This document shows positions 22,401-31,128 of a stretch of DNA of 64,000 bases, one piece after another. The DNA lies in NCBI RefSeq assembly GCF_001584185.1, contig NZ_CP013234.1:4402001-4466000 (forward strand), read 5' to 3'. This stretch comes from Collimonas pratensis (GTDB lineage Bacteria; Pseudomonadota; Gammaproteobacteria; Burkholderiales; Burkholderiaceae_D). The notes under the pieces are model-generated. The model searched no databases and had not been told where the DNA came from. It was given only the letters and a program-made list of their open reading frames with translations. A program made the position numbers and the translations under genes. Position 1 is the first letter of the stretch. The number at the start of each line of letters is the position of its first letter.

Positions 22401-23501
22401 ATGTACCCAGCTAAAAACAGATTGAGAAAACTACAAGTTGCTGCCGCTTTCGGCGCAGCGGTCGCGCTGCCGGCCATGGCGCAAACTTCGGTGCAGGTGA
22501 CCGGCCTGGTCGACACTTACGTCGGCTCGATGAAATACAGCGGCGACTCAGGACGCACCAGCGTCGTCAACAGCGGCGGCCTGACCACTTCCTGGATCGG
22601 CTTCAAGGGCACCGAGGACTTGGGCGGCGGATTGTCCGCCAAATTCAACCTGACCTCGTTCTTCCGCGCCGACACCGGCCAGACCGGCCGCTTCGACGGC
22701 AATGAAACCATGTTCTCGCGCGACGCCAACGTCGGCCTGGTCGGCGGCTTCGGTGCAGTGTCCCTGGGGCGCGACCTGGCGCCGAACTTCCTGCCGTCGA
22801 TCCTGTTCAACCCGTTCGGCGATTCGTTCCAGCTGTCGCCGCTGATCCTGCACCTGGATGTGCCTTGGTTCAACGCTTCCGGCTGGACCAGCTCGCTGGC
22901 AGGCGATACCGGCTGGAGCAATGAAGTCATCTACACCACGCCGGACTTCGCCGGCCTGAAAGCCAACTTCCATTACCAGTTCGGCGAACAGGCGGGCAAC
23001 ACCGGCAAGAATAATATCGGCGCCAACGTGCTGTATTTCCACGGTCCGCTGGCATTGAGCGCCTACTATCAACGGGTGAAGGTCAACAACCCACTGGAAC
23101 TGTCGCCGGGCAACGTGCAGCCATCCACCAATATCCCGCTGCCAAGCGGCATGGTAGCGGCACGCCAGTCGGCCTGGTTCCTCGGCGCCACCTACGATTT
23201 CACCGTCGCCAAGCTGTTTGCCACTTACGACCAGACCTCGCATGACATCGACCTGAAAGACAAGACGCTGCAACTCGGCACCAGCATCCCACTGGGCCAG
23301 GGCGCGGTACTGGCGTCCTGGGCCAACACCAAGCGCTCCGGCGCGGCGGTAGGCGAATCGCTCAAGCGCAATACGGCATCGCTGGGCTACGACTACAATA
23401 TGTCGAAGCGCACTGACCTGTATGCGATCTATATGTACGACAAGATCACCGAGCAGACCGTCGGCAACAGCATTGCTTTTGGTATCCGTCACCGCTTCTA
23501 A
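22401..23501 (+). CDS. Gram-negative general porin (Burkholderiales type)
   Basis: This 366-residue outer-membrane protein has a signal peptide (MYPAKNRLRKLQVAAAFGAAVALPAMAQ) and a 16-strand trimeric porin pattern. It starts SVQVTGLVDTYVGSMKY and has GFKGTEDLGGGLSAKFNL, typical of Burkholderiales Porin_4 proteins, and ends in the aromatic terminus GIRHRF needed for BAM recognition. A clear AGGAGACAGG ribosome binding site fixes the start. Its place between puuE and the aldolase/tautomerase genes suggests uptake of a purine, ureide or related solute; this is inference from context only. Confidence 0.93.
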   Translation: MYPAKNRLRKLQVAAAFGAAVALPAMAQTSVQVTGLVDTYVGSMKYSGDSGRTSVVNSGGLTTSWIGFKGTEDLGGGLSAKFNLTSFFRADTGQTGRFDGNETMFSRDANVGLVGGFGAVSLGRDLAPNFLPSILFNPFGDSFQLSPLILHLDVPWFNASGWTSSLAGDTGWSNEVIYTTPDFAGLKANFHYQFGEQAGNTGKNNIGANVLYFHGPLALSAYYQRVKVNNPLELSPGNVQPSTNIPLPSGMVAARQSAWFLGATYDFTVAKLFATYDQTSHDIDLKDKTLQLGTSIPLGQGAVLASWANTKRSGAAVGESLKRNTASLGYDYNMSKRTDLYAIYMYDKITEQTVGNSIAFGIRHRF

Positions 23502-23588
23502 GTTTCGGGCAAGCTGATACCGCAGGTGCATTTCTTGATGCGCGCCGATCGCCCAGCGACCGGCGCGCGTTTTACCGTCTGGAATACC

Positions 23589-24338
23589 ATGAACACGAAT
23601 CTTTCCACCATCAGCAGCGCCGAATGGCAGGTGCGCAAAGACCTGGCAGCCTGCTACCGCCTGTGCGCACTCAAGCAGTGGGACGACCTGATCTATACCC
23701 ATATCTCGGCCACCGTCCCCGACGAACCGGGACACTTCCTGCTCAATCCCTTCGGTTATCGTTTCGATGAAGTCTGCGCTTCCAACCTGGTCAAGATCGA
23801 CGCCCAGGGCCGCGTCGTCGGCGATTCGCCCTACCAGGTCAATGTCAGCGGCTTCGCCATCCACGGTGCAGTCCACGCGGCACGCCCGGACGCCATGTGC
23901 GTGATGCATCTGCACAACACCAATGCGGTGGCTATCGGCATCCAGGCCGGCGGTTTGCTGCCGCTATCCCAGCACGCACTGCGCTTCTATGAACAGATTG
24001 CCTATCATGACTATGAGGGCCTGGCGCTGACGCCGACCGAGCAAAGCCGCCTGATCGCCAAGCTGGGCCAGTTGCCTGCCATGCTGCTGCGCAATCACGG
24101 CAGCCTGGTCTGCGGCCGCAGCATCGCCGAAGCCTATGTACTGATGGATACGCTCGACAAGGCATGCGCAATACAGCTCAAGGCCCATGCCGGCAGCGGC
24201 CGGCTCAACATGCCTTCGCACGACATCTGCCGCAAGACGCGCGACCAGCTGCTCGGCGACGGCAGCCCGGAAGGCCTGCTGGAATGGCCGGCGCTGCTGC
24301 GCCAGCTGGACGCCGTCGATTCCGGCTACCAGCACTGA
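23589..24338 (+). CDS. Class II aldolase/adducin family protein
   Basis: This 249-residue protein has the AraD/FucA-like zinc aldolase fold. The motif FLLNPFGYRFDEVCASNLVKID contributes the substrate pocket. MHLHNTNAVAIG and LLRNHGSLVCG provide metal-binding histidines, and a conserved Glu/Asp region follows. The family includes aldolases, decarboxylases and non-catalytic adducin-like forms, so the reaction is unclear. It lies 87 bases after the porin and 24 bases before the tautomerase, and the three are probably co-transcribed. An in-frame start at 23526 would overlap no better ribosome site and was not used. Confidence 0.88.
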   Translation: MNTNLSTISSAEWQVRKDLAACYRLCALKQWDDLIYTHISATVPDEPGHFLLNPFGYRFDEVCASNLVKIDAQGRVVGDSPYQVNVSGFAIHGAVHAARPDAMCVMHLHNTNAVAIGIQAGGLLPLSQHALRFYEQIAYHDYEGLALTPTEQSRLIAKLGQLPAMLLRNHGSLVCGRSIAEAYVLMDTLDKACAIQLKAHAGSGRLNMPSHDICRKTRDQLLGDGSPEGLLEWPALLRQLDAVDSGYQH

Positions 24339-24362
24339 TCAACTCTCACACCAAGGACAAGC

Positions 24363-24545
24363 ATGCCGACATTCAATGTACAACTCTTCGAAGGCCGCAG
24401 CCCGGAACAAAAGCGCGCCTTCGTCCAGGCCATCACAGAAGTCACCTGCAAGACGCTGGATTGCGGACCGGAATCGGTGGATATCATCATCCAGGAAGTA
24501 AAACGCGAGAACTGGGCTACCGCCGGCAAGCTGTGGTCTGAGTGA
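24363..24545 (+). CDS. 4-oxalocrotonate tautomerase family protein
   Basis: This is a 60-residue tautomerase with the catalytic N-terminal proline directly after the start Met (MPTFNVQLFEGRSPEQK). The usual basic residues are present (KRAFVQAITE, and the RE in VKREN). 4-OT enzymes move enol/keto double bonds in ring-cleavage or decarboxylation pathways and form hexamers. It is the last gene of the porin-aldolase-tautomerase run and is followed by a strong terminator. The substrate is unknown. Confidence 0.9.
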   Translation: MPTFNVQLFEGRSPEQKRAFVQAITEVTCKTLDCGPESVDIIIQEVKRENWATAGKLWSE

Positions 24546-24570
24546 GCCTGCGGCAAATCTCGCAAACGTA

Positions 24571-24604
24571 AAAAAAGGAGCGGCGTCATTGCAGCTCCTT
24601 TTTT
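24571..24604. terminator. Bidirectional terminator between tautomerase and ammonia-lyase genes
   Basis: AAAAAAGGAGC pairs with GCTCCTTTTTT across a 12-base loop. A-tracts and T-tracts on both sides let it serve both convergent transcripts. Confidence 0.85.
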
Positions 24605-24659
24605 ATTTACATCTGACAGAAGGCGATTCCTTGAACCGCCCTCCTTCACCCTATCTCAG

Positions 24660-26297
24660 TCAGGCGAACTCGCCGATCTGCTTGACCACCGCATTGCGCA
24701 CCGAGCCACTGACCACGAACGACTGCGCCACCACGATATCGTTGTGGAACCAGCGGTCGCCTTCCAGGCAAGCCGGGATCTGGCGGCGGATTTCCTGGTG
24801 AGCCGCTTGCGTACCTTGACCCAGCACAAAGCCCGGCAGCAGGTCTTCCGTCATGGTCAGCGCCTGCGCCGCCAGCAGCATTTCAACGCCGATGATGTAC
24901 TGCGTGTTGGCCACCACCGTGGCCGCCTTGCGCGCGCACCACGTCGAGTTCGAGACGTGGTCTTCGCTGTTGCCCTTGGCCGGGATGCTGTCGACGCTGC
25001 CCGGCATGCACAGGGTGCGGTTTTCCATCACCAGCGAACTCATCGAACATTGCACTACCGGATAGCCGGTATTGACGCCGCGCACGCCGCTCATCAGGTT
25101 GCGTGGCAAGCCCCACGACAGGGTCGGATCGATCAGGCGGGCGATGCGGCGTTCGCAGATGCTGCCCAGATCGGCAATCGCGATTGCCAGCAAGTCCATC
25201 GCTTGCGCCAGGTACTGGCCGTGGAAATTGCCGCCGGAGATGATCTCGAAGCCGCCGCCTTCCGCTTCTTCTTTGCTGAAAATCAGCGGGTTGTCGGTGG
25301 CAGAATTGATTTCCTTGTCGACGATGTTGTCGATGTAATCCAGCGCATCGAACACCGGGCCGTAGACTTGCGGCGAGCAGCGCAGGGAGTAGACGTCCTG
25401 GATGCGCGAGCTGTATGGAATATCGGTGCGGCGCGTTTCTTCCGGAAACTGCACCGAGCGCGCTTCGTGCGTGGTGCGGGTGGAACCCGACAGCAGCTTG
25501 CGGATGATGGCGGCGGTCTTGATCTGGCCGGCATGCGGACGGGCTTGCTGGATGCGGTGGTCGAACGCGGCCATTTCGGCGCGCATGGCTTCCAGCGTCA
25601 GGCCCAGCGACAAACAGGCGTCGCTCAGCAGGTTGCGCGCATCGTGCGTCACCAGCACAGCCACCGCCAGCGAAGCGGTACAGCCGTTGATCAGGGCTGA
25701 TGCATCCTTGGCTTTCAGGTCAAACTTGACCGGACCGACGCCGGACTTGGTGATCGCCTCAGGCGCGCTCATGCGCTGGCCCTGGTACATCACTTCGGCT
25801 TCATCGAAACCGGCAATCGCTGCCGCCAGATAAGACAAGGGTGCCAGATCGCCGGAAGCGCCGACCGAGCCCTTTTGCGGCATGATCGGATGGATGCCGG
25901 CATTCAGGAAAGCCAGCAGGCGGTCCACCACTTCCACCCGCGGCGCCGAGTAATTGCTGGCGAAGGCGTTGGCGCGCAACAGCATGGTGGCGCGGCTGAC
26001 TTCTTCCGGGAACGGTTCACCGAGGCCGGCGCAATGGGCTTTGATCAACTGGGTCTGGAACAGTTCGATGTGCTCGACCTTGATGCGGGTATCTTTCAGC
26101 AGGCCGACACCGGTGTTGAAGCTGTACATCATCGGCGCTTCGTCGTGCATCCAGGTCGATTCGATGTAGTCGCGGCTTTCCTTCAGGGCGGCGCGTGAAG
26201 AGTCTGCCAGGGTCACCGGCAAGTGCGGGGCGCGGGCGACGTCGACGACTTGCTGCGCAGTCAGGTTGAAACCGTCGATAGTGATGGTTTGGGACAT
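24660..26297 (-). CDS. HAL/PAL-family MIO ammonia-lyase (HutH-like)
   Basis: This 545-residue enzyme belongs to the aromatic amino acid lyases. The MIO cofactor is built from Ala-Ser-Gly at 147-149 in GSVGASGDLAPLSY. The Tyr/Asn site is in MMYSFNTGVG (canonical HutH: YGINTGFG), and the later segment VMENRTLCMPGSVDSIP keeps the Glu typical of histidine ammonia-lyases. It therefore probably removes ammonia from histidine or a related amino acid. It is divergent from canonical HutH, and no hutU, hutI or hutG is nearby. It sits inside the purine block, 107 bases from puuD on the same strand, so a link to that pathway, or another substrate, is possible. Confidence 0.85.
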   Translation of the reverse strand: MSQTITIDGFNLTAQQVVDVARAPHLPVTLADSSRAALKESRDYIESTWMHDEAPMMYSFNTGVGLLKDTRIKVEHIELFQTQLIKAHCAGLGEPFPEEVSRATMLLRANAFASNYSAPRVEVVDRLLAFLNAGIHPIMPQKGSVGASGDLAPLSYLAAAIAGFDEAEVMYQGQRMSAPEAITKSGVGPVKFDLKAKDASALINGCTASLAVAVLVTHDARNLLSDACLSLGLTLEAMRAEMAAFDHRIQQARPHAGQIKTAAIIRKLLSGSTRTTHEARSVQFPEETRRTDIPYSSRIQDVYSLRCSPQVYGPVFDALDYIDNIVDKEINSATDNPLIFSKEEAEGGGFEIISGGNFHGQYLAQAMDLLAIAIADLGSICERRIARLIDPTLSWGLPRNLMSGVRGVNTGYPVVQCSMSSLVMENRTLCMPGSVDSIPAKGNSEDHVSNSTWCARKAATVVANTQYIIGVEMLLAAQALTMTEDLLPGFVLGQGTQAAHQEIRRQIPACLEGDRWFHNDIVVAQSFVVSGSVRNAVVKQIGEFA

Positions 26298-26404
26298 GAA
26301 AACTCCAAATGAAACTGTAGGGATAGTGCAGGCGACAGCGCCTGAGCGTAAAGCTATTGCTCAGGCGGCTTCCTGCGTTTGACTGGAAGGTAACAGCGCG
26401 CGGC

Positions 26405-27676
26405 TTACTTGGCGCCGGCGGTATACCAGGCGCCGATCAGGGCGCGTTCGTCGTCGGTGATATGCGTCATGTTCGCCAGCGGCATGGCCTTCAGCTGCAC
26501 CGCTTGCTGATAGATCTTGTCGGCGTGTTGGCGGATCAGGTCAGGCGTTTGCAGCATGACGCCGGCCGGCGCCGTGGCAAAGCCCGGCTGGGTCGGCTGC
26601 GCCGAGTGGCAGGTGGCGCAGCGCTGGCCGATGATTTCCTGGATGTGCGCCATGTCGGCTGCCGGCGCGGCGGTCGCAGTGCCTGCGGCGGCGACGGCGC
26701 CGCCTGCAACCGCAGCAGCTTCTGCCTTGGCGACAGGTGCAACCGGCTGGACAGGCTTAGGTGCAATCGCAATCGCCACCGCCAGCAGCAAGGCGACGCC
26801 GGCGATCGGATAGCCGATCGAGACACGGCCGGCATGACGCAGGTTGAAGAAGTGACGGATCAGCGCGCCAGCGGCAATGATGGCGGCCAGGATCAGCCAG
26901 TTGTACGGATGGCTGTAAGTCATGCCGTAGTGGTTGCTGATCATGATGAACAGCACCGGCAGTGTGAAATAGTTGTTGTGCACGCTGCGTTGCTTGGCCT
27001 TCTTGCCGTAGATCGGATCCGGCGATTTGCCGACCCGCATCGCTTCCACCAGCTTGCGCTGGCCAGGAATGATCACCATCAGCACGTTACCCACCATCAT
27101 GGTGCCGATCATGGCGCCGACATGGATGTAGGCGGCGCGGCCGCTCAGCAGGTGCGTCAGGACATAGGCGGCGGCCACGATGAACAGGTACATGACCAGG
27201 CCGAGCAAGCCATCGCGCTTGCCCAGCGGCGAGCGGCACAGCAGGTCGTAGACAGTCCAGCCGATGACCAGCGTGCCGAGGCCGACGCCGATCGCCTGCC
27301 AGGTGCTGAGGTCGGCGACGTCCTTGTTGATCATCATGGCCGAAGCATTGAAGTAATACACAATGAACAGCATGGCGAAGCCCGACAGCCAGGTGGCGTA
27401 GGCTTCCCATTTGAACCAGTGCAGGTCGTCCGGCAGTTCAGCCGGCGCCACCAGGTATTTTTGCGGATTGTAGAAGCCGCCGCCGTGGACTGCCCACAAC
27501 TCGCCGGAGACGCCCTTCTTGGCCAGGTCGGAACCCGCTTTCGGCGGCCGGATCGAATTATCGAGCCAGACAAAATAAAAGGATGCGCCGATCCAGGCGA
27601 TACCCGTGATCAGGTGCAGCCAGCGGACCAGCAGATTGAGCCATTCGACCCCGTATGAAACTAACAATGCATCCAT
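26405..27676 (-). CDS. puuD: Urate hydroxylase PuuD (membrane protein with cytochrome c domain)
   Basis: PuuD oxidises urate to 5-hydroxyisourate, passing electrons to a c-type cytochrome instead of oxygen. The 423 residues start with an N-terminal DUF989 domain of about eight membrane helices, containing LLVRWLHLITGIAWIGASFYF, FKWEAYATWLSGF and HVGAMIGTMMVGNV. An Ala/Pro-rich linker follows (about 305-345). A periplasmic cytochrome c domain comes last, with the haem site CATCH at 353-357 and a likely Met ligand in MPLANMTHI. It lies next to a divergent LysR gene and supplies the substrate for UraH. Confidence 0.95.
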   Translation of the reverse strand: MDALLVSYGVEWLNLLVRWLHLITGIAWIGASFYFVWLDNSIRPPKAGSDLAKKGVSGELWAVHGGGFYNPQKYLVAPAELPDDLHWFKWEAYATWLSGFAMLFIVYYFNASAMMINKDVADLSTWQAIGVGLGTLVIGWTVYDLLCRSPLGKRDGLLGLVMYLFIVAAAYVLTHLLSGRAAYIHVGAMIGTMMVGNVLMVIIPGQRKLVEAMRVGKSPDPIYGKKAKQRSVHNNYFTLPVLFIMISNHYGMTYSHPYNWLILAAIIAAGALIRHFFNLRHAGRVSIGYPIAGVALLLAVAIAIAPKPVQPVAPVAKAEAAAVAGGAVAAAGTATAAPAADMAHIQEIIGQRCATCHSAQPTQPGFATAPAGVMLQTPDLIRQHADKIYQQAVQLKAMPLANMTHITDDERALIGAWYTAGAK

Positions 27677-28184
27677 GTCTTCCCCAACGATTAATGCTCG
27701 TCTGCCACTGCGGGCTCTGCAAACGATAGAGGTTATTTCGCTTTATATTTGAACCGATAACTGCGTTGCTTCGCCTTGTTCCCGCTTCAAATAAAAATCG
27801 AAATATTTACCTCAACACGGCCGCGAACTTTTTTTAACTGCTTAGCTCCGCTACGGCCAACATGAGCGGATAAGCAAGATACCTGCCTGCCCATCCTTCA
27901 TCTTCCCCTGCCTGCGCTTCGGCCCCGTCAGAAAATAAGTTGAACATTTGTGCTGGCCGTAGCTGGCGCGCTGCTGCCGCTGTTACGTTCGCCCAAATGC
28001 CCAACTTATTCCCTAACGGCCCCTTAACGTAAAAAGCGCGCCAGATTCACGCAAGATAAACGCAACGGCCTTTGAAAACATGGATATCCAGATATATTTG
28101 ACATATGCATATCCATATAACAAAATGAACTTCGAGAGTATCGTAAAAATACGAAACCAATAAATATAAATTGCAGGAGACAAC
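27677..28184. promoter_or_regulatory. Divergent promoter region of puuD and a LysR gene
   Basis: About 500 bases without a gene, between puuD (minus) and the LysR regulator (plus). The 28060-28170 part is AT-rich and has small palindromes (TGGATATCCA at 28081-28090 and ATATGCATAT at 28103-28112) that could be regulator sites. Such a layout usually means the LysR protein controls puuD. Confidence 0.4.
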
Positions 28185-29123
28185 ATGGCCAAGCTGCCGG
28201 ACCACCTGGATATCCACCTGATACGCATCCTGTATCTGCTGCTGTGCGAGAAGAACGTCTCGCGGGTGGCGCTCAAACTCAACCAGCCGCAACCCTCGAT
28301 CTCGGCCTCGCTGCGCAAGCTGCGCGAACTCACCGGCGACCCCTTGCTGGTGCGCGGCGCGCGCGGCATGGTGCCGACCCAGCACGGCGAAAGCCTGCTG
28401 AAGCCGGCCAAGCGCATCCTCGAAGAAACCGAACGCCTGTTCGTGCAAAAGACCGCCTTCGTGCCCCAGGCCGAGGCGCGCACTTTCCATATTGCAGCAC
28501 CAGATTACATGAATACGCCGTTTTTCCTGGAAGTGGTGGCGCGCCTGCGGCGCGAATCGCCCAAGAGCCGCATCGTGATCCACGCCCTGGGGCCGGAAAC
28601 CGACTACGTCAGGCTGCTGTCCGACGGCGACCTCGACCTGGTGATCGCCAACTGGGACGAACCGCCGGCCCATTTGCACCTGTCGAAACTGTTCGACGAT
28701 CCCATCGTCTGCCTGATGCGGGCCGACAGCGCCTACGCCAAGCGCACCGGGCCGGACCAGATGACGGTGGAAGACTACCTGTCATTGCCGCACGTGGCGC
28801 CGTGGCAGGTGTTGCCCGGCTACCACGGCATCATCGATTCCTTCCTCGACAGCCAGAACCTGAACCGCAACGTGGTGGTGGAATCGGCCTATTTCGGCAT
28901 GCTGCCCTATATGGTGGCGCAAACCGACCTGGTGCTGACCACCGGCCGCCAGTTCGCCCGCTTCTATGAAAAGACGCTGGCGCTGAAAAGCTTCACCCTG
29001 CCGATCAAGTTTCCACCCATGCGTTTCTATCAACTATGGCATGAACGAGTGCACCAGGCCACCGAACACAAATGGCTGCGCGAACAGATCGGGATTGCCG
29101 CCAAGAGCATGCTGGCGAAGTAG
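28185..29123 (+). CDS. LysR-family regulator, probable purine catabolism regulator
   Basis: This 312-residue regulator has an N-terminal helix-turn-helix (about 10-68: RILYLLLCEKNVSRVALKLNQPQPSISASLRKLRELTGDPLLVRG). A two-lobed co-inducer-binding domain follows from about 95. The 'HLDIHLIRIL' start resembles NodD/SyrM-like LysR proteins. It is divergent from puuD and lies upstream of the purine permease, so it probably senses a purine or ureide and activates these genes; this is inference. The ribosome binding site GCAGGAGACA precedes the ATG. Confidence 0.92.
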   Translation: MAKLPDHLDIHLIRILYLLLCEKNVSRVALKLNQPQPSISASLRKLRELTGDPLLVRGARGMVPTQHGESLLKPAKRILEETERLFVQKTAFVPQAEARTFHIAAPDYMNTPFFLEVVARLRRESPKSRIVIHALGPETDYVRLLSDGDLDLVIANWDEPPAHLHLSKLFDDPIVCLMRADSAYAKRTGPDQMTVEDYLSLPHVAPWQVLPGYHGIIDSFLDSQNLNRNVVVESAYFGMLPYMVAQTDLVLTTGRQFARFYEKTLALKSFTLPIKFPPMRFYQLWHERVHQATEHKWLREQIGIAAKSMLAK

Positions 29124-29389
29124 CAATAAACACAAAAACACAACACAAATTCCTCTGTAGCAACGAGTTTTCCTCATATATCCAAATACGTAAATCAACT
29201 ATCAGGCAAGCTATATATCGTGAGGGACTGGGCCAAGTAGTATCGAACAGCACGAGCCCGCTTCCAGCAAGCGGTGACTTGTGAAGGCTGTGGCGCAGCA
29301 GGCCGGTCGGGCAGAAATCCCAGGGTTACTGGAGGCCGGATTGATGTCGCCGCAAGCACTAACTATAAATGGTACCTAGGAGACACACG

Positions 29390-30784
29390 ATGACCAGCAG
29401 CACAGAACCGGTAGATGAAATACTCCCCGTAGGAAAACTTGCGGCCCTCGGCCTGCAGCATGTGCTGGTGATGTATGCCGGCGCCATCGCGGTGCCGCTG
29501 ATCATCGGCGGCGCCCTCAACCTGGCAAAAAGCGACATCGCTTTCCTGATCAGCGCCGACCTGTTCTGCTGCGGCCTGGTGACCCTGATCCAGTGTCTCG
29601 GCTTCTGGAAATTCGGCATCAAGATGCCAGTCATGATGGGCGTCACCTTCGCCGCCGTCGGCCCGATGGTGGCCATGGCCGGCAATCCGCAGCTGACCAT
29701 CGTACACATTTACGGCGCAGTGATTGTCTCCGGCATCTTCTGCGTCTTCGCGGCGCCCTACATGAGCCGCCTGATGCGCTTCTTCCCGCCGGTCGTGACC
29801 GGCACCGTGATCAGCGTCATCGGCATTTCCCTGATGGGCGTCGGCATCAACTGGGCGGCCGGCGGGCAGCCGGTGATCGGTACCCTGGTCGACGGCGTCT
29901 TCACCAAGATTCCCAACCCTGACTACGGCTCGCCGACCAGCCTCGGCATCGCCCTGATCGTGCTGATCTCTATCCTGCTGATCACCAAATACGTCAAAGG
30001 CTTCATCGCCAACATCTCGGTCCTGACCGGCATGGCGATCGGCTTCGTCATCGCCATGGCGATGGGCAAGATCAGTTTCTACGGCCTCGGCGATGCCGAA
30101 TGGTTCGCCTTCATCCGCCCCTTCCACTACGGCTGGCCGAAGTTCGACCTCGGCTCCATCATCAGCATGTGCCTGGTGATGATCGTCACCATGATCGAAT
30201 CGACCGGAATGTTCATTGCGCTGGGTGAAATCGTCGGCAAGAAAGTCGACGACAAGACCCTGGCGCGCGGTTTGCGCGTGGACGGCCTGGGCAGCGTCAT
30301 CGGCGGCATTTTCAATACCTTCCCGTACACTTCGTTCTCGCAGAACATCGGCCTGGTGGGCGTCACCGGCGTGCGCAGCCGCTATGTCTGCGCCGCCGCC
30401 GGCGTAATCCTGATGCTGTTCGGCCTGTTCCCCAAGATGGCGCACGTGGCCGCCTCGATCCCGCAGTTCGTGCTGGGCGGCGCCGGCATCGTCATGTTCG
30501 GCATGGTGGCAGCGACCGGCATCAAGATCCTGTCGAGCGTGGATTTCCAGCGCAACCGCAATAACCTGTTCATCGTCGCCGTCAGCTTCGGCGCCGGCAT
30601 GATCCCTATCGTGGCGCCGACTTTTTTCGACAAGATGCCGCTGTTCCTGTCGACCATTTTGCATAGCGGCATCCTGCTGGCGTCCAGCATGGCGGTCTTG
30701 CTGAACCTGTTCTTCAACGGTAAAGGCTCCAGCGAGGACAGCCATGCGCATGCATTGGCGGCGGCGCAAAGCTCAGATCACTAG
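29390..30784 (+). CDS. NCS2-family purine/xanthine permease
   Basis: This is an inner-membrane nucleobase:cation symporter of 464 residues with about 14 membrane segments. The N-terminal LAALGLQHVLVMYAGAIAVPLIIG is typical of the family, and its QH motif is conserved. The NCS2 signature region is around ESTGMFIALGEIVGKKVDDKTLARGLRVDGLGSVIGGIFNTFPYTSFSQNIGLV. The Glu and the N-T-F-P-Y residues line the substrate site of xanthine and urate transporters. The AGGAGA site and ATG at 29390 define the start. Together with PuuD, UraH and UraD it indicates import of xanthine, urate or another oxopurine. Confidence 0.93.
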   Translation: MTSSTEPVDEILPVGKLAALGLQHVLVMYAGAIAVPLIIGGALNLAKSDIAFLISADLFCCGLVTLIQCLGFWKFGIKMPVMMGVTFAAVGPMVAMAGNPQLTIVHIYGAVIVSGIFCVFAAPYMSRLMRFFPPVVTGTVISVIGISLMGVGINWAAGGQPVIGTLVDGVFTKIPNPDYGSPTSLGIALIVLISILLITKYVKGFIANISVLTGMAIGFVIAMAMGKISFYGLGDAEWFAFIRPFHYGWPKFDLGSIISMCLVMIVTMIESTGMFIALGEIVGKKVDDKTLARGLRVDGLGSVIGGIFNTFPYTSFSQNIGLVGVTGVRSRYVCAAAGVILMLFGLFPKMAHVAASIPQFVLGGAGIVMFGMVAATGIKILSSVDFQRNRNNLFIVAVSFGAGMIPIVAPTFFDKMPLFLSTILHSGILLASSMAVLLNLFFNGKGSSEDSHAHALAAAQSSDH

Positions 30785-31128
30785 GCAGCAATTAAGCAGC
30801 AATCAAGCGGAATCATCGTGTTTGAAGAACGTGGCACGGCAATGACAGAGATACGCGCTCCGTAGTATTCCGCTAAGTGGGGTCAGAGTGAAGTTTCTGC
30901 AAAAAGCGCGCAGAAAGTTCACTCTGACCCCAGTTAGCTGCGTGTGTGATGCGCGACGAAAACCGAATACGGCTTTGTCGTGCTTCATGAAATTCTTAAT
31001 AGGCAACAAGTCGACAGCGTGGCGCAAAACGGGCCTGGCTGCGATGAAAGCGGTTTTGAAGTAATGTAATTCCCATCCGTAGCAGTAACAGAGCGATTTA
31101 ACTTAGGACGAAGCGGGCCGGCCCGCCG
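30785..31128. other. Intergenic region between permease and UraD-AllC fusion
   Basis: No gene is supported in these 344 bases. A long hairpin element lies at 30875-30934. The remaining DNA upstream of 31129 is unremarkable and presumably holds a promoter. Confidence 0.4.
30875..30934. repeat. REP-like inverted repeat with GGGGTCAGAGTGAA arms
   Basis: The left arm runs GGGGTCAGAGTGAAGTTTCTGC (from 30879) and the right arm GCAGAAAGTTCACTCTGACCCC (to 30931). There is a single mismatch and a 9-base loop. The core motif GGGGTCAGAGTGAA resembles REP-type repeats scattered in many beta- and gammaproteobacterial genomes and linked to REP-associated tyrosine transposases. No such transposase is in the window. 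Confidence 0.7.
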
